Assembly: GCA_018715345.1 (NCBI GenBank)
Contig: DVLT01000001.1
Span: 1 to 64,000 of the forward strand
Direction of reading: 5' to 3'
Source: Candidatus Onthocola gallistercoris
Lineage (GTDB): Bacteria; Bacillota; Clostridia; Lachnospirales; Lachnospiraceae
Length of the DNA stretch: 64,000 nucleotides
Part shown: positions 1 through 8,669 of the stretch, in pieces
How the letters are laid out: every line of letters begins with the position of its first letter
How positions within the stretch are numbered: the stretch's first letter is position 1
The notes under the pieces: model-generated
What the model was told of the DNA's origin: nothing
Databases searched by the model: none
Seen by the model: the letters and a program-made list of their open reading frames with translations, nothing else
Position numbers and translations under genes: made by a program

Positions 1-1
1 G

Positions 2-1207
2 CTGGAATGGGACGGCGTGCATTTTTATTTTATCGATAATGAACATTATTTTTATGGTGAGAAACCCTATGAAGACGGTGTGTGGGATTTGGAGAAGTTT
101 GCCTTTTTCAGCAAGGCGTCTTTATCCATGCTGCCCCTTGTGGATTTTCAGCCGGACATTGTCCATTGTCATGACTGGCAGACAGGGCTGGTGCCGGTTT
201 ATCTAAAGACAGATTTCTGCAATGGTGAGTTTTTCAGGAATATGAAAGCCATCATGACGATCCACAACCTGAAGTTCCAGGGTACCTGGAATCCGAAGGA
301 TATCATGAATATCACCGGTCTGCCTTCTTGGTTGTTTACGCCGGATAAGCTGGAGGCTTACAAGGATGCCAATTATCTGAAAGGCGGCCTTGTTTACGCC
401 GACTGGATCACCACTGTCAGCAATACTTATGCAGAGGAGATCAAGATGCCGTTTTACGGGGAAGGCCTGGATGGACTTCTCAGAGCCCGTTCCGGCAGCC
501 TCAGCGGTATTGTCAATGGCATTGATTATGATGAATATAATCCGGAGACAGATGAGATGCTGCCCCATAAGTATACCCCCATCACCTTCCGGAAATTAAA
601 AGGTAAGAATAAGACTGCTCTCCAGGCCCAGCTTGGTCTGGAACAGAATGAAAAGAAATTCATGATCGGCCTGATCTCCCGACTGACAGACCAGAAGGGA
701 CTGGATCTGATCGCCTGTGTGATGGATGAGATCTGTGCCGAAGATGTCCAGTTTGTCATACTGGGAACAGGTGATCCAAAGTATGAGAATATGTTCCGGC
801 ATTACGCCTGGAAGTACCAGGGACGGGTTTCTGCCAACATTTATTATTCCAATGAACTGTCCCATCGGATTTACGGCGCCTGTGATGCGTTTCTCATGCC
901 TTCCCTGTTTGAACCCTGCGGCTTGAGTCAGCTGATGAGCCTGCGTTATGGCACAGTCCCCATCGTGCGCGAGACCGGCGGCCTGAAGGACACAGTGCAG
1001 GCCTATAATGAATACGAGTCCACAGGAACAGGTTTCAGTTTTGCCAATTACAATGCCCATGAGATGCTGGGTGTCATCAATTATGCAAAACATATTTATT
1101 ATGACAAACGAAGAGAATGGAATAAGATCATCGATCGGGGCATGGCCATGGATTTCTCTTGGAATACTTCAGCCAGAAAGTACGAGGACCTGTATCGGAT
1201 GCTTTGA
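2..1207 (+). CDS. glgA: Glycogen synthase, 5'-truncated by the window edge
   Basis: ADP-glucose:glycogen glucosyltransferase (GT5, GT-B fold), which extends alpha-1,4-glucan in the cytoplasm. The frame is open from base 2, so the true start lies upstream; about 400 residues remain of the usual 470-480. The N-terminal ADP-glucose-binding KxGGL motif is therefore missing. Visible family hallmarks are the HCHDWQTGL segment, TIHNLKFQG, the NGIDYDEYNP stretch, and the C-terminal SLFEPCGLSQLMSLRYG and RETGGLKDTV motifs of the nucleotide-sugar site. No other glycogen gene follows on this side. A hairpin terminator lies 15 nt after the stop, so it is probably the last gene of its transcript. Confidence 0.95.
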   Translation: MEWDGVHFYFIDNEHYFYGEKPYEDGVWDLEKFAFFSKASLSMLPLVDFQPDIVHCHDWQTGLVPVYLKTDFCNGEFFRNMKAIMTIHNLKFQGTWNPKDIMNITGLPSWLFTPDKLEAYKDANYLKGGLVYADWITTVSNTYAEEIKMPFYGEGLDGLLRARSGSLSGIVNGIDYDEYNPETDEMLPHKYTPITFRKLKGKNKTALQAQLGLEQNEKKFMIGLISRLTDQKGLDLIACVMDEICAEDVQFVILGTGDPKYENMFRHYAWKYQGRVSANIYYSNELSHRIYGACDAFLMPSLFEPCGLSQLMSLRYGTVPIVRETGGLKDTVQAYNEYESTGTGFSFANYNAHEMLGVINYAKHIYYDKRREWNKIIDRGMAMDFSWNTSARKYEDLYRML

Positions 1208-1221
1208 TACCGGGCATATAA

Positions 1222-1258
1222 ACCCCCTGTAAAGCGGTTGCTTTACAGGGGGTCTTTA
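1222..1258 (+). terminator. Rho-independent terminator after glgA
   Basis: A perfect 13-bp stem (1222-1234 with 1241-1253) with a 6-nt loop is followed by a short T-rich tail. It separates glgA from the spo0A pair. Confidence 0.9.
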
Positions 1259-1340
1259 AATGAGGATCGGTCTGATCCGGATAAATGGATCGCTGACAGG
1301 CTGGAAGAGCTAAAAAATATTGTTATTTGCGGATTACTTC

Positions 1341-1401
1341 TTGTATCAAAAGCAGCTCCGACTTATAATATTTCATGGTTTTTGTACTTCTTTTTTCGAC
1401 A
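1341..1401 (+). promoter_or_regulatory. Candidate promoter and 0A box before the first spo0A
   Basis: A perfect TATAAT (1364-1369) lies 17 nt after a weak -35 TTGTAT (1341-1346). TTCGACA at 1395-1401 is the exact complement of the Spo0A recognition heptamer TGTCGAA and sits between the promoter and the start codon at 1429, a place that would suit autoregulation. A single 7-mer is weak evidence on its own: several are expected by chance in 64 kb. Confidence 0.45.
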
Positions 1402-1428
1402 AGATATTTCGGGCGCCGGGAGGAACGA

Positions 1429-2214
1429 ATGATTGTGGGAAGCATAAAGGTTGCTGTGATCGATGACAACCGTCAGCTGATCGAATCTGTCCGAAAAGTA
1501 CTGGATAAGGAAACAAACATCATATTTGCCGGCTCAGGAAACGATGGCCATCAGGCCCTGAAACTGATCGAACGTGAGAAGCCGGATGTGGTGCTTCTGG
1601 ATTTGGTGATGCCCAAACTTGATGGATTGGGAGTATTGGAACAGGTCGGAAGATCTCAGGGAGAGAAGCCGGCATTTATCGTCATTTCTGCCATTGGGCA
1701 GGAAAATATCGCCGAATCTGCCCTCGAACGGGGCGCCTGTTATTATATGATGAAACCTTTTGACGAACAGGTACTTGTAAGGCGCATCCGCCAGGCTTAC
1801 CGACAACGCATGTTGATGCCGTTTTCAAACAGTGATTTTGGAGGACGGACTTATCTGCCGATAAGACTGGAAGAGGATATCACATTTATGATCCATGAAG
1901 TCGGGATGCCGGCCCACCTTCAAGGGTATCAGTATCTCAGGGATGCGGTGCGCATGGCGGTTCTGGACAGGAATACCCTCCATTCTGTGACAAAATGGTT
2001 GTACCCGGAGATTGCTGCCAAAAATCATACCACATCCCATCGTGTGGAACGTTCCATCCGTCATGCCATCGAAGTGGCATGGGATCGGGGACAGACGGAA
2101 GTATTGAATGAGATTTTCGGCAATACGGTCCATCAAGCGAAGGGGAAACCGACCAATTCCGAATTCATCGCCATGTTTGCGGATCGGATACGGATGAAAT
2201 ATAATATCCCCTGA
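1429..2214 (+). CDS. spo0A: Sporulation master regulator Spo0A, first tandem copy
   Basis: Phosphorelay response regulator that controls entry into sporulation. The 261-residue length is normal. The receiver has the acidic pair D12-D13, phospho-acceptor D58 in LLDLVMP, S87 and K109. The Spo0A_C effector domain ends with the DNA-recognition stretch RVERSIRHAIEVAWDRG and the GKPTNSEFIA signature of true Spo0A. I chose ATG 1429, which has GGGAGGAA just upstream, over in-frame starts further 5' that would add 18 residues to the receiver. The usual neighbour spoIVB is absent; glgA is upstream and a second spo0A begins 90 nt downstream. All functional residues are present, so I regard it as active. 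Confidence 0.95.
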   Translation: MIVGSIKVAVIDDNRQLIESVRKVLDKETNIIFAGSGNDGHQALKLIEREKPDVVLLDLVMPKLDGLGVLEQVGRSQGEKPAFIVISAIGQENIAESALERGACYYMMKPFDEQVLVRRIRQAYRQRMLMPFSNSDFGGRTYLPIRLEEDITFMIHEVGMPAHLQGYQYLRDAVRMAVLDRNTLHSVTKWLYPEIAAKNHTTSHRVERSIRHAIEVAWDRGQTEVLNEIFGNTVHQAKGKPTNSEFIAMFADRIRMKYNIP

Positions 2215-2220
2215 GCCTGT

Positions 2221-2248
2221 TTGAAAAAGTCGGGAAATGTCGTATAAT
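2221..2248 (+). promoter_or_regulatory. SigA-type promoter between the two spo0A genes
   Basis: TTGAAA (2221-2226), a 16-nt spacer and a perfect TATAAT (2243-2248) give the second copy its own promoter. TGTCGTA (2238-2244), one mismatch from the 0A box, overlaps the -10, so Spo0A binding here would be expected to repress. Confidence 0.6.
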
Positions 2249-2304
2249 GGTAATGGTTTTTGTTGTGCCGACTTGGTATTTCGCCGTGTGGGGAAGTGAA
2301 AACT

Positions 2305-3096
2305 TTGGGTGAAATCCGCGTTGCCGTTGTGGATGATGACAGAGGGATCGTCCGGATCCTTGAAGAGATCCTGAAGGGAGATCAGGCCATATCTTTGACT
2401 GGGACAGGATATAACGGCAAAGAAGCGCTGCACATAATACGGGATAAGGATCCCGATGTCATGCTGATGGATCTGATCATGCCTGGAATGGATGGCATTC
2501 AGGTCATGGAAACGGTTTGCAAAGAACTGCCGCCGGAAAGACGACCGGCCTTTATCATCATCTCAGCAGTGGGACAGGGAAGCATCGCAGAGGATGCATT
2601 TGATCTGGGCGCTTCATATTATCTGATGAAACCGTTTGATAATGATATCATCCTCAGGAGGGTGAGGCAGGCTTACCACAGCAGGACACGGAGCCGGAGC
2701 GGGAATTTGCCGAAAGAAAAAGAAAGGATCGTACACGATGGTGTTTTGGAGGACCAGGTGACACGGCTCATCCATGAGCTTGGCGTGCCGGCTCATATTA
2801 AAGGGCACCAGTATCTGAGGAATGCCATTGTGATCGTTGTGAAATGTCCGGAAACCATCAATTCCATAACCAAGGTGCTGTATCCGGAGATCGCACGGAT
2901 GAATCATACCACCCCCAGTCGTGTGGAACGATCCATACGACATGCCATCGAAACGGCATGGGACCGGGGAAGGTCAGATGTTTTTTATGAGATATTTGGC
3001 AATACGATCCGACAGAATAAGGGGAAACCGACCAATTCGGAGTTCATCGCTCTTATAGCCGATAATCTTCGGCTGAAATACAAAATTCACAGATAG
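2305..3096 (+). CDS. spo0A: Sporulation master regulator Spo0A, second tandem copy
   Basis: A second full-length Spo0A paralogue (263 residues). The receiver has D10-D11, phospho-acceptor D56 in LMDLIMP, a Ser switch residue and Lys in LMKPFD. The C-terminal domain matches the first copy at about 68 of 105 positions by eye and keeps the same recognition helix (RVERSIRHAIE, then AWDRG). The start is uncertain: TTG 2305 has GGGGAAG about 8 nt upstream and gives an N-terminus aligned with the first copy; GTG 2296 is the alternative. It has its own promoter, and a strong terminator follows, so the two copies can be expressed independently. Divergence outside the DNA-binding helix suggests different input rather than a very recent duplication. 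Confidence 0.92.
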   Translation: MGEIRVAVVDDDRGIVRILEEILKGDQAISLTGTGYNGKEALHIIRDKDPDVMLMDLIMPGMDGIQVMETVCKELPPERRPAFIIISAVGQGSIAEDAFDLGASYYLMKPFDNDIILRRVRQAYHSRTRSRSGNLPKEKERIVHDGVLEDQVTRLIHELGVPAHIKGHQYLRNAIVIVVKCPETINSITKVLYPEIARMNHTTPSRVERSIRHAIETAWDRGRSDVFYEIFGNTIRQNKGKPTNSEFIALIADNLRLKYKIHR

Positions 3097-3113
3097 AAAA
3101 AACTACCGAAAAT

Positions 3114-3158
3114 AAAAGAGAGGCGGACATGTATATCCATGTTGAGCCTCTCTTTTCT
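3114..3158 (+). terminator. Terminator after the spo0A pair
   Basis: A perfect 11-bp stem (3114-3124 with 3146-3156) has A-rich and T-rich ends. It can act in both directions between the convergent spo0A and rqcH. Confidence 0.85.
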
Positions 3159-3203
3159 GTATGAAGATCCTACACCATACAAATGCAGTGTAAGGCAGCG
3201 TTA

Positions 3204-4952
3204 TCAGCTGGATACCAGGGTGATGCCGGAAACGTCCGGAGCGATCATCATGGAATAGTTTGTATGGTAAATGACAAATCCGGGGCGGGCGGCCGCCGGT
3301 TTTTTGATAAATTTCTTCTGTATATAATCCACTTCCAGTTTTTCACTGTCCCGTCCTTTGGAATAGTAGGCGGCCAGTCTGGCAGCCTCTTCAAAAGTCC
3401 GGTCCGGCAGGTCGTCATTCCCGCTTTTGACAATGACATGGGAACCGGGAATGCCTTTGGCATGGAACCACCAGTCATTGCCAGAAGCAACTTTGAACGT
3501 GAGCTCATCATTTTGCAGATTGTTTTTGCCCACATAAATATCATAGCCGTCGGAGGAAATGTAGTGGAAAGGCTGGCTGACCATGCGGGACTTCTGGGGT
3601 TTTTTACCGGAAGTATGCTTTTTGACGTAACCGGAACGCACGAGTTCCTCCCGGATGGCGGCCAGATCTGCTTCCGACACAGCGATATTTAAAGAAGTGG
3701 CGATGGAATCCAGATGCTCCATCTCCTGGCGGGTTTCTTCCGTCAATGTTGTCAAAGCCTCATATGTCCGTTTCAGCTTACCGTACCGTTCAAAATATTT
3801 CAAGGAATTTTCCCGGGGTGAGAGGGTGGGATCCAAAGGGACTGCCATCTCTTTGCCGGTGTAATAGTTGGTACAGTTGAGTACTTTGGCGCCATCGGGA
3901 AGATCGTAGCCGTAGGTGTTGATCATTTCCCCGTATACTTTATATTTTTCACGTTTTTGGGTATCTTTCAGCTGCTTTATCTGAAGATCATATTTCTTTC
4001 GGGTCCGATCCAACGCCGTGGTGACGATGTGACGCAGATCTGAAGATTTCTGACGGATACGGGTCGCCGCATTTTTTTCCGCATAATAGGTGCGCAGCAC
4101 CTCCGACATGGAGTCAAAGGACACGGTGGTCATCCCATGATAACTGGTCAGAGGGATACAGGAAAACTCCACCGGTTGTTTGCCGTCATAGACGATATTG
4201 GGCGAGAAAACATGGTTTTTCACATCCTCCATCATCTGGGAAAAGATCCGGTAGAGATGCAGATATTCGTTTTCACTCAAACTGCCCGTATCTTGACGGG
4301 AATCCAGAGAGGCCCGGTAACACAGCTCTTCAGCGACCACCGGACTGATCCCGGTAAAGCGAGTGTAAATGGCTTTGGAGACCGGGGACGGGGAAGCCTG
4401 CATCCGGCTGATGAAATCTTCCCGGGATACACTTGAGGGATCAACTTTGTCCATGGTATTGGGTATAAAATAAGATCTTCCGGGGAGAACCTCCCGGACC
4501 GAGCTGACGCTGGCGGAGATGTGCTTGATGCTGTCGATGATCGTCCCGTCCGGCTGACAAAAGATGATATTGCTGTGCTTGCCCATGAGTTCGATGACCA
4601 GCCGCTTGCGGCACAGATCCCCCATCTCGTTGAGATGCTCGATATCAAAGATCAGGATACGTTCCATACCTGGCTGGGTGACGGACAAGATCTTACCGCC
4701 GTTTAAGTGTTTGCGCAAAAGCATACAAAAACCGGGAGCGGTCAGAGGGTTATTCCCCGCCTCTTCTGTCAGATAGACAAGGGGGAGGGAAGCATTGGCC
4801 GATAAGAGCAGCCGGTAGTTTTTTCGGTTGTTTTTTATGGTAAGGACCAGCGCGTCATTTTCCGGCTGGTATATTTTCTGGATACGGCCGCCGGACAGGG
4901 CGGTTTCCAGATCATAAGTCAGATTCGCGATAACAAGTCCGTCTAATGCCAT
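3204..4952 (-). CDS. rqcH: RqcH ribosome quality-control factor (NFACT family)
   Basis: Bacterial Rqc2/NEMF homologue. It binds obstructed 50S subunits carrying peptidyl-tRNA and directs C-terminal alanine tailing, which marks the stalled peptide for degradation. The 582 residues follow the family order: NFACT-N (MALDGLVIANLTYDLETAL onwards), a central helical and coiled-coil region with many charged residues (about 290-440), and an NFACT-R domain from about 455 with the motifs WWFHAKGIPGSHVI and AAYYSKGRDSEKLEVDY. ATG 4952 has an AAGGAGGAA ribosome site. Older annotations call such proteins fibronectin-binding protein A. The two residues at the usual Asp-Arg position of NFACT-N read Glu97-Arg98 here. 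Confidence 0.93.
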   Translation of the reverse strand: MALDGLVIANLTYDLETALSGGRIQKIYQPENDALVLTIKNNRKNYRLLLSANASLPLVYLTEEAGNNPLTAPGFCMLLRKHLNGGKILSVTQPGMERILIFDIEHLNEMGDLCRKRLVIELMGKHSNIIFCQPDGTIIDSIKHISASVSSVREVLPGRSYFIPNTMDKVDPSSVSREDFISRMQASPSPVSKAIYTRFTGISPVVAEELCYRASLDSRQDTGSLSENEYLHLYRIFSQMMEDVKNHVFSPNIVYDGKQPVEFSCIPLTSYHGMTTVSFDSMSEVLRTYYAEKNAATRIRQKSSDLRHIVTTALDRTRKKYDLQIKQLKDTQKREKYKVYGEMINTYGYDLPDGAKVLNCTNYYTGKEMAVPLDPTLSPRENSLKYFERYGKLKRTYEALTTLTEETRQEMEHLDSIATSLNIAVSEADLAAIREELVRSGYVKKHTSGKKPQKSRMVSQPFHYISSDGYDIYVGKNNLQNDELTFKVASGNDWWFHAKGIPGSHVIVKSGNDDLPDRTFEEAARLAAYYSKGRDSEKLEVDYIQKKFIKKPAAARPGFVIYHTNYSMMIAPDVSGITLVSS

Positions 4953-5029
4953 AGATATTCCTCCTTACTGGACTTTAAAGGTAAGTATAGCAGAGTTTGA
5001 GAAACCTGAAAAGATATTTATTTAACATA

Positions 5030-5058
5030 TTGACGCTTGAAAAAAATTGAATTATAAT
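5030..5058 (+). promoter_or_regulatory. Strong SigA promoter for the yicC operon
   Basis: TTGACG (5030-5035), a 17-nt spacer and TATAAT (5053-5058). It is divergent from rqcH and about 75 nt upstream of the yicC start. Confidence 0.85.
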
Positions 5059-5134
5059 AAATTGATATGACTATAAAATAGCCATAGTGTCGATATAGAT
5101 AAGCTTATAAATGACAGACAGAGGATATGAGATC

Positions 5135-6013
5135 ATGTTGAAAAGTATGACAGGATTCGGTCGGTGTGAGGCCGCCGATGATCAGCGCAAAATAGTTGTG
5201 GAGATGAAAGCTGTCAACCACCGCTATTGTGATATTAATATGAAGATGCCGAAGAAACTCAGCTTCTTTGAATCATCGATCCGCTCATTTTTGAAACAGT
5301 ATGTTCAGCGGGGAAAAGTGGATGTTTTTATCACCTATGAGGATTACACTGAGAATAATGTGACCCTCCGTTACAATGAAGAACTGGCAGCCGAGTATAT
5401 GGAAGTTTTCCGTAAGATGGCGCAACGTTTCGGTATTGAGAATGATGTGAAGGTTTCTTCTCTTTCCAGATACCCAGACGTATTGATGCTTGAGGAAGCG
5501 CCGGTGGATGAGGAAGAACTTTGGCAGTCTTTGAAAACAGTCCTTCAGGGCGCCTGCGAACAACTGGTGGAAACCCGATGTCAGGAGGGTGAGCACCTGA
5601 AAGCCGATCTTCTGGAAAAGCTTGACACTATGACAGGCTTGCTGGATTTTATCGAAGAACGTTCTCCTCAGACCGTGGAAGAACACCGGAGGCGTCTGGA
5701 AGATAAAGTGAAGGAATTGCTGTCAGAGACAGCGGTGGATGAAAGCCGGATCGCCGCGGAGACAACCATTTACGCGGATAAGATCTGTGTGGATGAGGAG
5801 ACGGTGCGTCTCAGGAGCCATATCCAGAGTACGAAAGAAGCTCTGCTGCAGGGAGGGAGCATCGGACGGAAGCTGGATTTTATTGCCCAGGAGATGAACC
5901 GGGAAGCCAATACGATCTTGTCAAAGGCCAGTGATCTGGCCATTGCGGATAAAGCCATCGATCTTAAAACGGAGATCGAAAAAGTCCGTGAACAGATTCA
6001 GAATATAGAGTAA
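5135..6013 (+). CDS. yicC: YicC family endoribonuclease-like protein
   Basis: Conserved YicC/YloC protein of 292 residues. E. coli YicC acts in RNA decay as an endoribonuclease; the role in Clostridia is less clear. The N-terminus MLKSMTGFGR and the C-terminal DUF1732 block (SRIAAETTIYADK, EEVVRLRSHI-like, GRKLDFIAQEMNREANT) are diagnostic. I chose ATG 5135 because GAGGA lies 9 nt upstream and family members start at this motif; an upstream in-frame ATG at 5111 would add eight residues. It opens the operon yicC-remA-gmk-rpoZ, the same order as in Bacillus. Confidence 0.93.
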   Translation: MLKSMTGFGRCEAADDQRKIVVEMKAVNHRYCDINMKMPKKLSFFESSIRSFLKQYVQRGKVDVFITYEDYTENNVTLRYNEELAAEYMEVFRKMAQRFGIENDVKVSSLSRYPDVLMLEEAPVDEEELWQSLKTVLQGACEQLVETRCQEGEHLKADLLEKLDTMTGLLDFIEERSPQTVEEHRRRLEDKVKELLSETAVDESRIAAETTIYADKICVDEETVRLRSHIQSTKEALLQGGSIGRKLDFIAQEMNREANTILSKASDLAIADKAIDLKTEIEKVREQIQNIE

Positions 6014-6025
6014 GGTGAACAGATT

Positions 6026-6292
6026 TTGGGAAAACTGATCAATGTAGGCTTTGGCAATATGGTCAATACAGGGAAGCTGACCGCGATCATCAGTCCGGAT
6101 TCTGCTCCGGTAAAGCGGATGATCCAGAGTGCCCGGGATGCGGGGACAGCGATCGATGCGACGCAGGGACGGCGGACAAAGGCGGTGGTCGTCATGGACA
6201 ATGGTCAGCTTGTATTGTCTGCGCTCCAGCCCGAAACACTTTCCAATCGGTTCCATGGCAAAGAATGGGGAAAGGAAGATGAGCATGAATAG
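6026..6292 (+). CDS. remA: RemA family DNA-binding regulator (DUF370)
   Basis: Small protein of 88 residues that matches RemA, the Bacillus activator of biofilm matrix and osmoprotection genes, which forms ring-like oligomers on DNA. The body [10 protein letters not shown], the SPDSAPVKR segment and the DATQGRRTK motif are typical. The start is TTG 6026 with AAGGTGA 7 nt upstream. It lies between yicC and gmk and overlaps the gmk start by 8 nt, which implies translational coupling. Its targets here are unknown. Confidence 0.9.
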   Translation: MGKLINVGFGNMVNTGKLTAIISPDSAPVKRMIQSARDAGTAIDATQGRRTKAVVVMDNGQLVLSALQPETLSNRFHGKEWGKEDEHE

Positions 6293-6926
6293 TGTAAAAA
6301 GAGGTACGCTTGCTGTTATTTCGGGATTTTCAGGCGCAGGAAAGGGAACGGTGACCAGGCGGCTTTTGGAAAAGTATGCAGATGAATGCTGCCTTTCCGT
6401 GTCGGTGACGACACGACAGCCCAGAGAAGGGGAAGCAGACGGGATCCATTACTTTTTCCGTACAAAAGAGCAGTTTGAACAGATGATAGACCAAGACCGG
6501 TTTTTAGAGTATGCCTGTTATGTGGATAACTATTACGGGACTCCGCGGTCATTCGTGGAAGAAAAGCTGAAAGCCGGTATCCATGTGATCCTGGAGATAG
6601 AGATCCAGGGAGCCTTGCAGGTGAAGGCCCGGTATCCGGAATCGGTACTGATCTTCGTTACGCCGCCTTCGGCAGAAGAGTTGGAAAGACGGCTCAGAGG
6701 AAGGGGTACAGAAACGGAAACTGTCATACGCAGCCGGCTGGGAAAAGCCTGTGAGGAATCCGAAGATATTTGTAAATATGATTACATAGTGGTCAATGAT
6801 ACTGTGGAAGCGTGTGTGGATCATATCCACAGCATTATATGCAGCGCTTCCGATAAAGTGGTAAACAATGGTGAGTTCATCCGTGAAATAGCAGAAGAAC
6901 TCCGGGTTTTTAAGAAAGGGGAATAG
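6285..6926 (+). CDS. gmk: Guanylate kinase
   Basis: Phosphorylates GMP to GDP with ATP, in nucleotide recycling and (p)ppGpp metabolism. The protein has 213 residues with the P-loop GFSGAGKGT, the GMP-binding stretch [19 protein letters not shown] and [16 protein letters not shown] 6285 is preferred: GGAAG is 6 nt upstream, and the first P-loop glycine then lies at about residue 14. ATG 6279 would add two residues. A longer in-frame extension back to 6129 runs through remA and is not credible. Confidence 0.95.
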   Translation: MNSVKRGTLAVISGFSGAGKGTVTRRLLEKYADECCLSVSVTTRQPREGEADGIHYFFRTKEQFEQMIDQDRFLEYACYVDNYYGTPRSFVEEKLKAGIHVILEIEIQGALQVKARYPESVLIFVTPPSAEELERRLRGRGTETETVIRSRLGKACEESEDICKYDYIVVNDTVEACVDHIHSIICSASDKVVNNGEFIREIAEELRVFKKGE

Positions 6927-6928
6927 AT

Positions 6929-7219
6929 ATGTTACATCCGTCTTATACAGATTTAATGGAGGCCGTTAATACGAACAGTGCGGGTAAAGAAGCCGGTGAA
7001 CATCCGGTGGTACAGAGTCGCTACTCCATCGTTATCGCAACGGCAAAACGTGCCCGTCAGCTGATAGCCGGGCAGGAACCTCTGATTAAAAACGCGGAGG
7101 GCAGGAAACCTTTGTCTATTGCAGTGGAAGAACTTTATACCGGTAAGGTACAGGTTCTTGGAGACGATGAAGAAGATGACCTGACAGAGGATGCGGAGGA
7201 TGAGATGACCGAAGCTTAA
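6929..7219 (+). CDS. rpoZ: RNA polymerase omega subunit
   Basis: Small RNA polymerase subunit that helps beta' folding and assembly. The 96-residue protein contains SRYSIVIATAKRARQLI and KPLSIAVEELYTGKV, the conserved omega core. The C-terminus is very acidic (DDEEDDLTEDAEDEM). It starts 2 nt after gmk. Confidence 0.93.
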   Translation: MLHPSYTDLMEAVNTNSAGKEAGEHPVVQSRYSIVIATAKRARQLIAGQEPLIKNAEGRKPLSIAVEELYTGKVQVLGDDEEDDLTEDAEDEMTEA

Positions 7220-7250
7220 GTGAAGGAGAAGAGGTTACAGAAGTTTTATA

Positions 7251-8630
7251 ATGAGCAAAAAGAAGATGATCATCGGTGTATCTGCGGCTGTCTTTATACT
7301 GATCGCCGCAGCCTACATTGGTACCTGTTTCTGGTTCAGAGATCGTTACTGGCCGGGCACGGTGATCAACGGGATTCCGTCTGCCAGCCTTTCGCCGGAT
7401 GAACTGTCACAGCAGCTTGTTGGGGAGATCCCTGAGTATGCGCTTGACATTATAGAACAGGACGGTTCTTCAGAGACGATAAAAGGAAGTCAGATAGGAT
7501 TTACATACACCTATCCTGAATTATATGAGATCAAGGACGGACAGAATTTTTTCTTATGGTTCACCGGATTTTTTTCATCTCATGAATATGAGGTGGAGCA
7601 TGCGGGAGCCTATGATGAGGATATGCTGTCGCAAGTTGTGGCGTCCCTCAACTGTATGACACGGGATGACATACAGGAACCGGAGGATGCTTATGTTGAG
7701 ATCACGGATAAAGGCCCGGTCATCCACGAGGAAGTCTATGGCAATGCCATCGATGAAGCCAAGCTGATGGAAGCGCTTAAGGAAGCCATTGACAGCGAGG
7801 CGGATCAGATCGACCTGGCGTCAGCCGGCGCCTATAGACAGCCGGCTGTTACCCTGGAGTCTGAGAGTATGAAAACAGCCCAGGAGACGATCGAGGAGCT
7901 GGCCCATATCACACTGACCTATGATTTCCGTTATAAGACGGTGGAGCTGACGCCGGAGACGATCCGCACATGGATCGTTGAGGATGGGGAAGGCAGTTAT
8001 GAGATCAGTCGCGATAAGGCAGCGGCCTATGTCCATTCACTAAAAGAAGCAGAAGATACAGTCTGGCGCCAGCGTCAGTTCTATTCCACCTCCCGGAAGC
8101 AGGAGATCACTGTGGAAGGAGGAACTTACGGCTGGTGTATTGACGAAGAAGGAGAGACCGATCAGCTTTTGGCAGACATAGCGGCGGGTGAAGATGTGAC
8201 ACGGGAACCTGTTTTCACGATGGATCCGTTCCCAGGGGTCACCGGCAGCAATGATATCGGCGATACTTATGTGGAGATCGATCTTTCAGCACAGCACATG
8301 TGGTACTATAAGGACGGTGCCCTGTTCATGGATACAGATGTGACAACGGGAACGATGAGTACCGGACATGCGACGCCTGCCGGCGTATTTTATATTGAAA
8401 ACCGATTAAGGGACACTGAATTAAAGGGTGAAGATTATTTAACGAAAGTGAGTTACTGGATGCAGGTCTATCTGGGAATCGGGATTCATGACGCGGTTTG
8501 GCGCAGTGATTTTGGAAAGGATTACTACCTGACCGATGGTTCGCATGGATGTATCAACACACCGTACGATAAAGTCCAACTGCTGTTTGATAATGTGGTC
8601 GTCGGGACACCGGTGATCATGTACTATTGA
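7251..8630 (+). CDS. Membrane-anchored L,D-transpeptidase (YkuD)
   Basis: Probable peptidoglycan cross-linking enzyme that forms 3-3 linkages or attaches proteins to the wall. Of 459 residues, the first 27 form an uncleaved signal anchor (KKKMIIGVSAAVFILIAAAYIG). A middle region resembles the PG_binding_4 module often fused to such enzymes, and the C-terminal YkuD domain (about 335-459) carries the catalytic motif GSHGCINTP, with an upstream His in GIHDAVW. It sits between rpoZ and rpoD, 31 nt from rpoZ. This is not the usual rpoZ neighbourhood, where coaBC often follows in Firmicutes. Confidence 0.88.
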   Translation: MSKKKMIIGVSAAVFILIAAAYIGTCFWFRDRYWPGTVINGIPSASLSPDELSQQLVGEIPEYALDIIEQDGSSETIKGSQIGFTYTYPELYEIKDGQNFFLWFTGFFSSHEYEVEHAGAYDEDMLSQVVASLNCMTRDDIQEPEDAYVEITDKGPVIHEEVYGNAIDEAKLMEALKEAIDSEADQIDLASAGAYRQPAVTLESESMKTAQETIEELAHITLTYDFRYKTVELTPETIRTWIVEDGEGSYEISRDKAAAYVHSLKEAEDTVWRQRQFYSTSRKQEITVEGGTYGWCIDEEGETDQLLADIAAGEDVTREPVFTMDPFPGVTGSNDIGDTYVEIDLSAQHMWYYKDGALFMDTDVTTGTMSTGHATPAGVFYIENRLRDTELKGEDYLTKVSYWMQVYLGIGIHDAVWRSDFGKDYYLTDGSHGCINTPYDKVQLLFDNVVVGTPVIMYY

Positions 8631-8669
8631 TCAGGCACATCAGAAAATATTGATATGGGGAATCTTATT

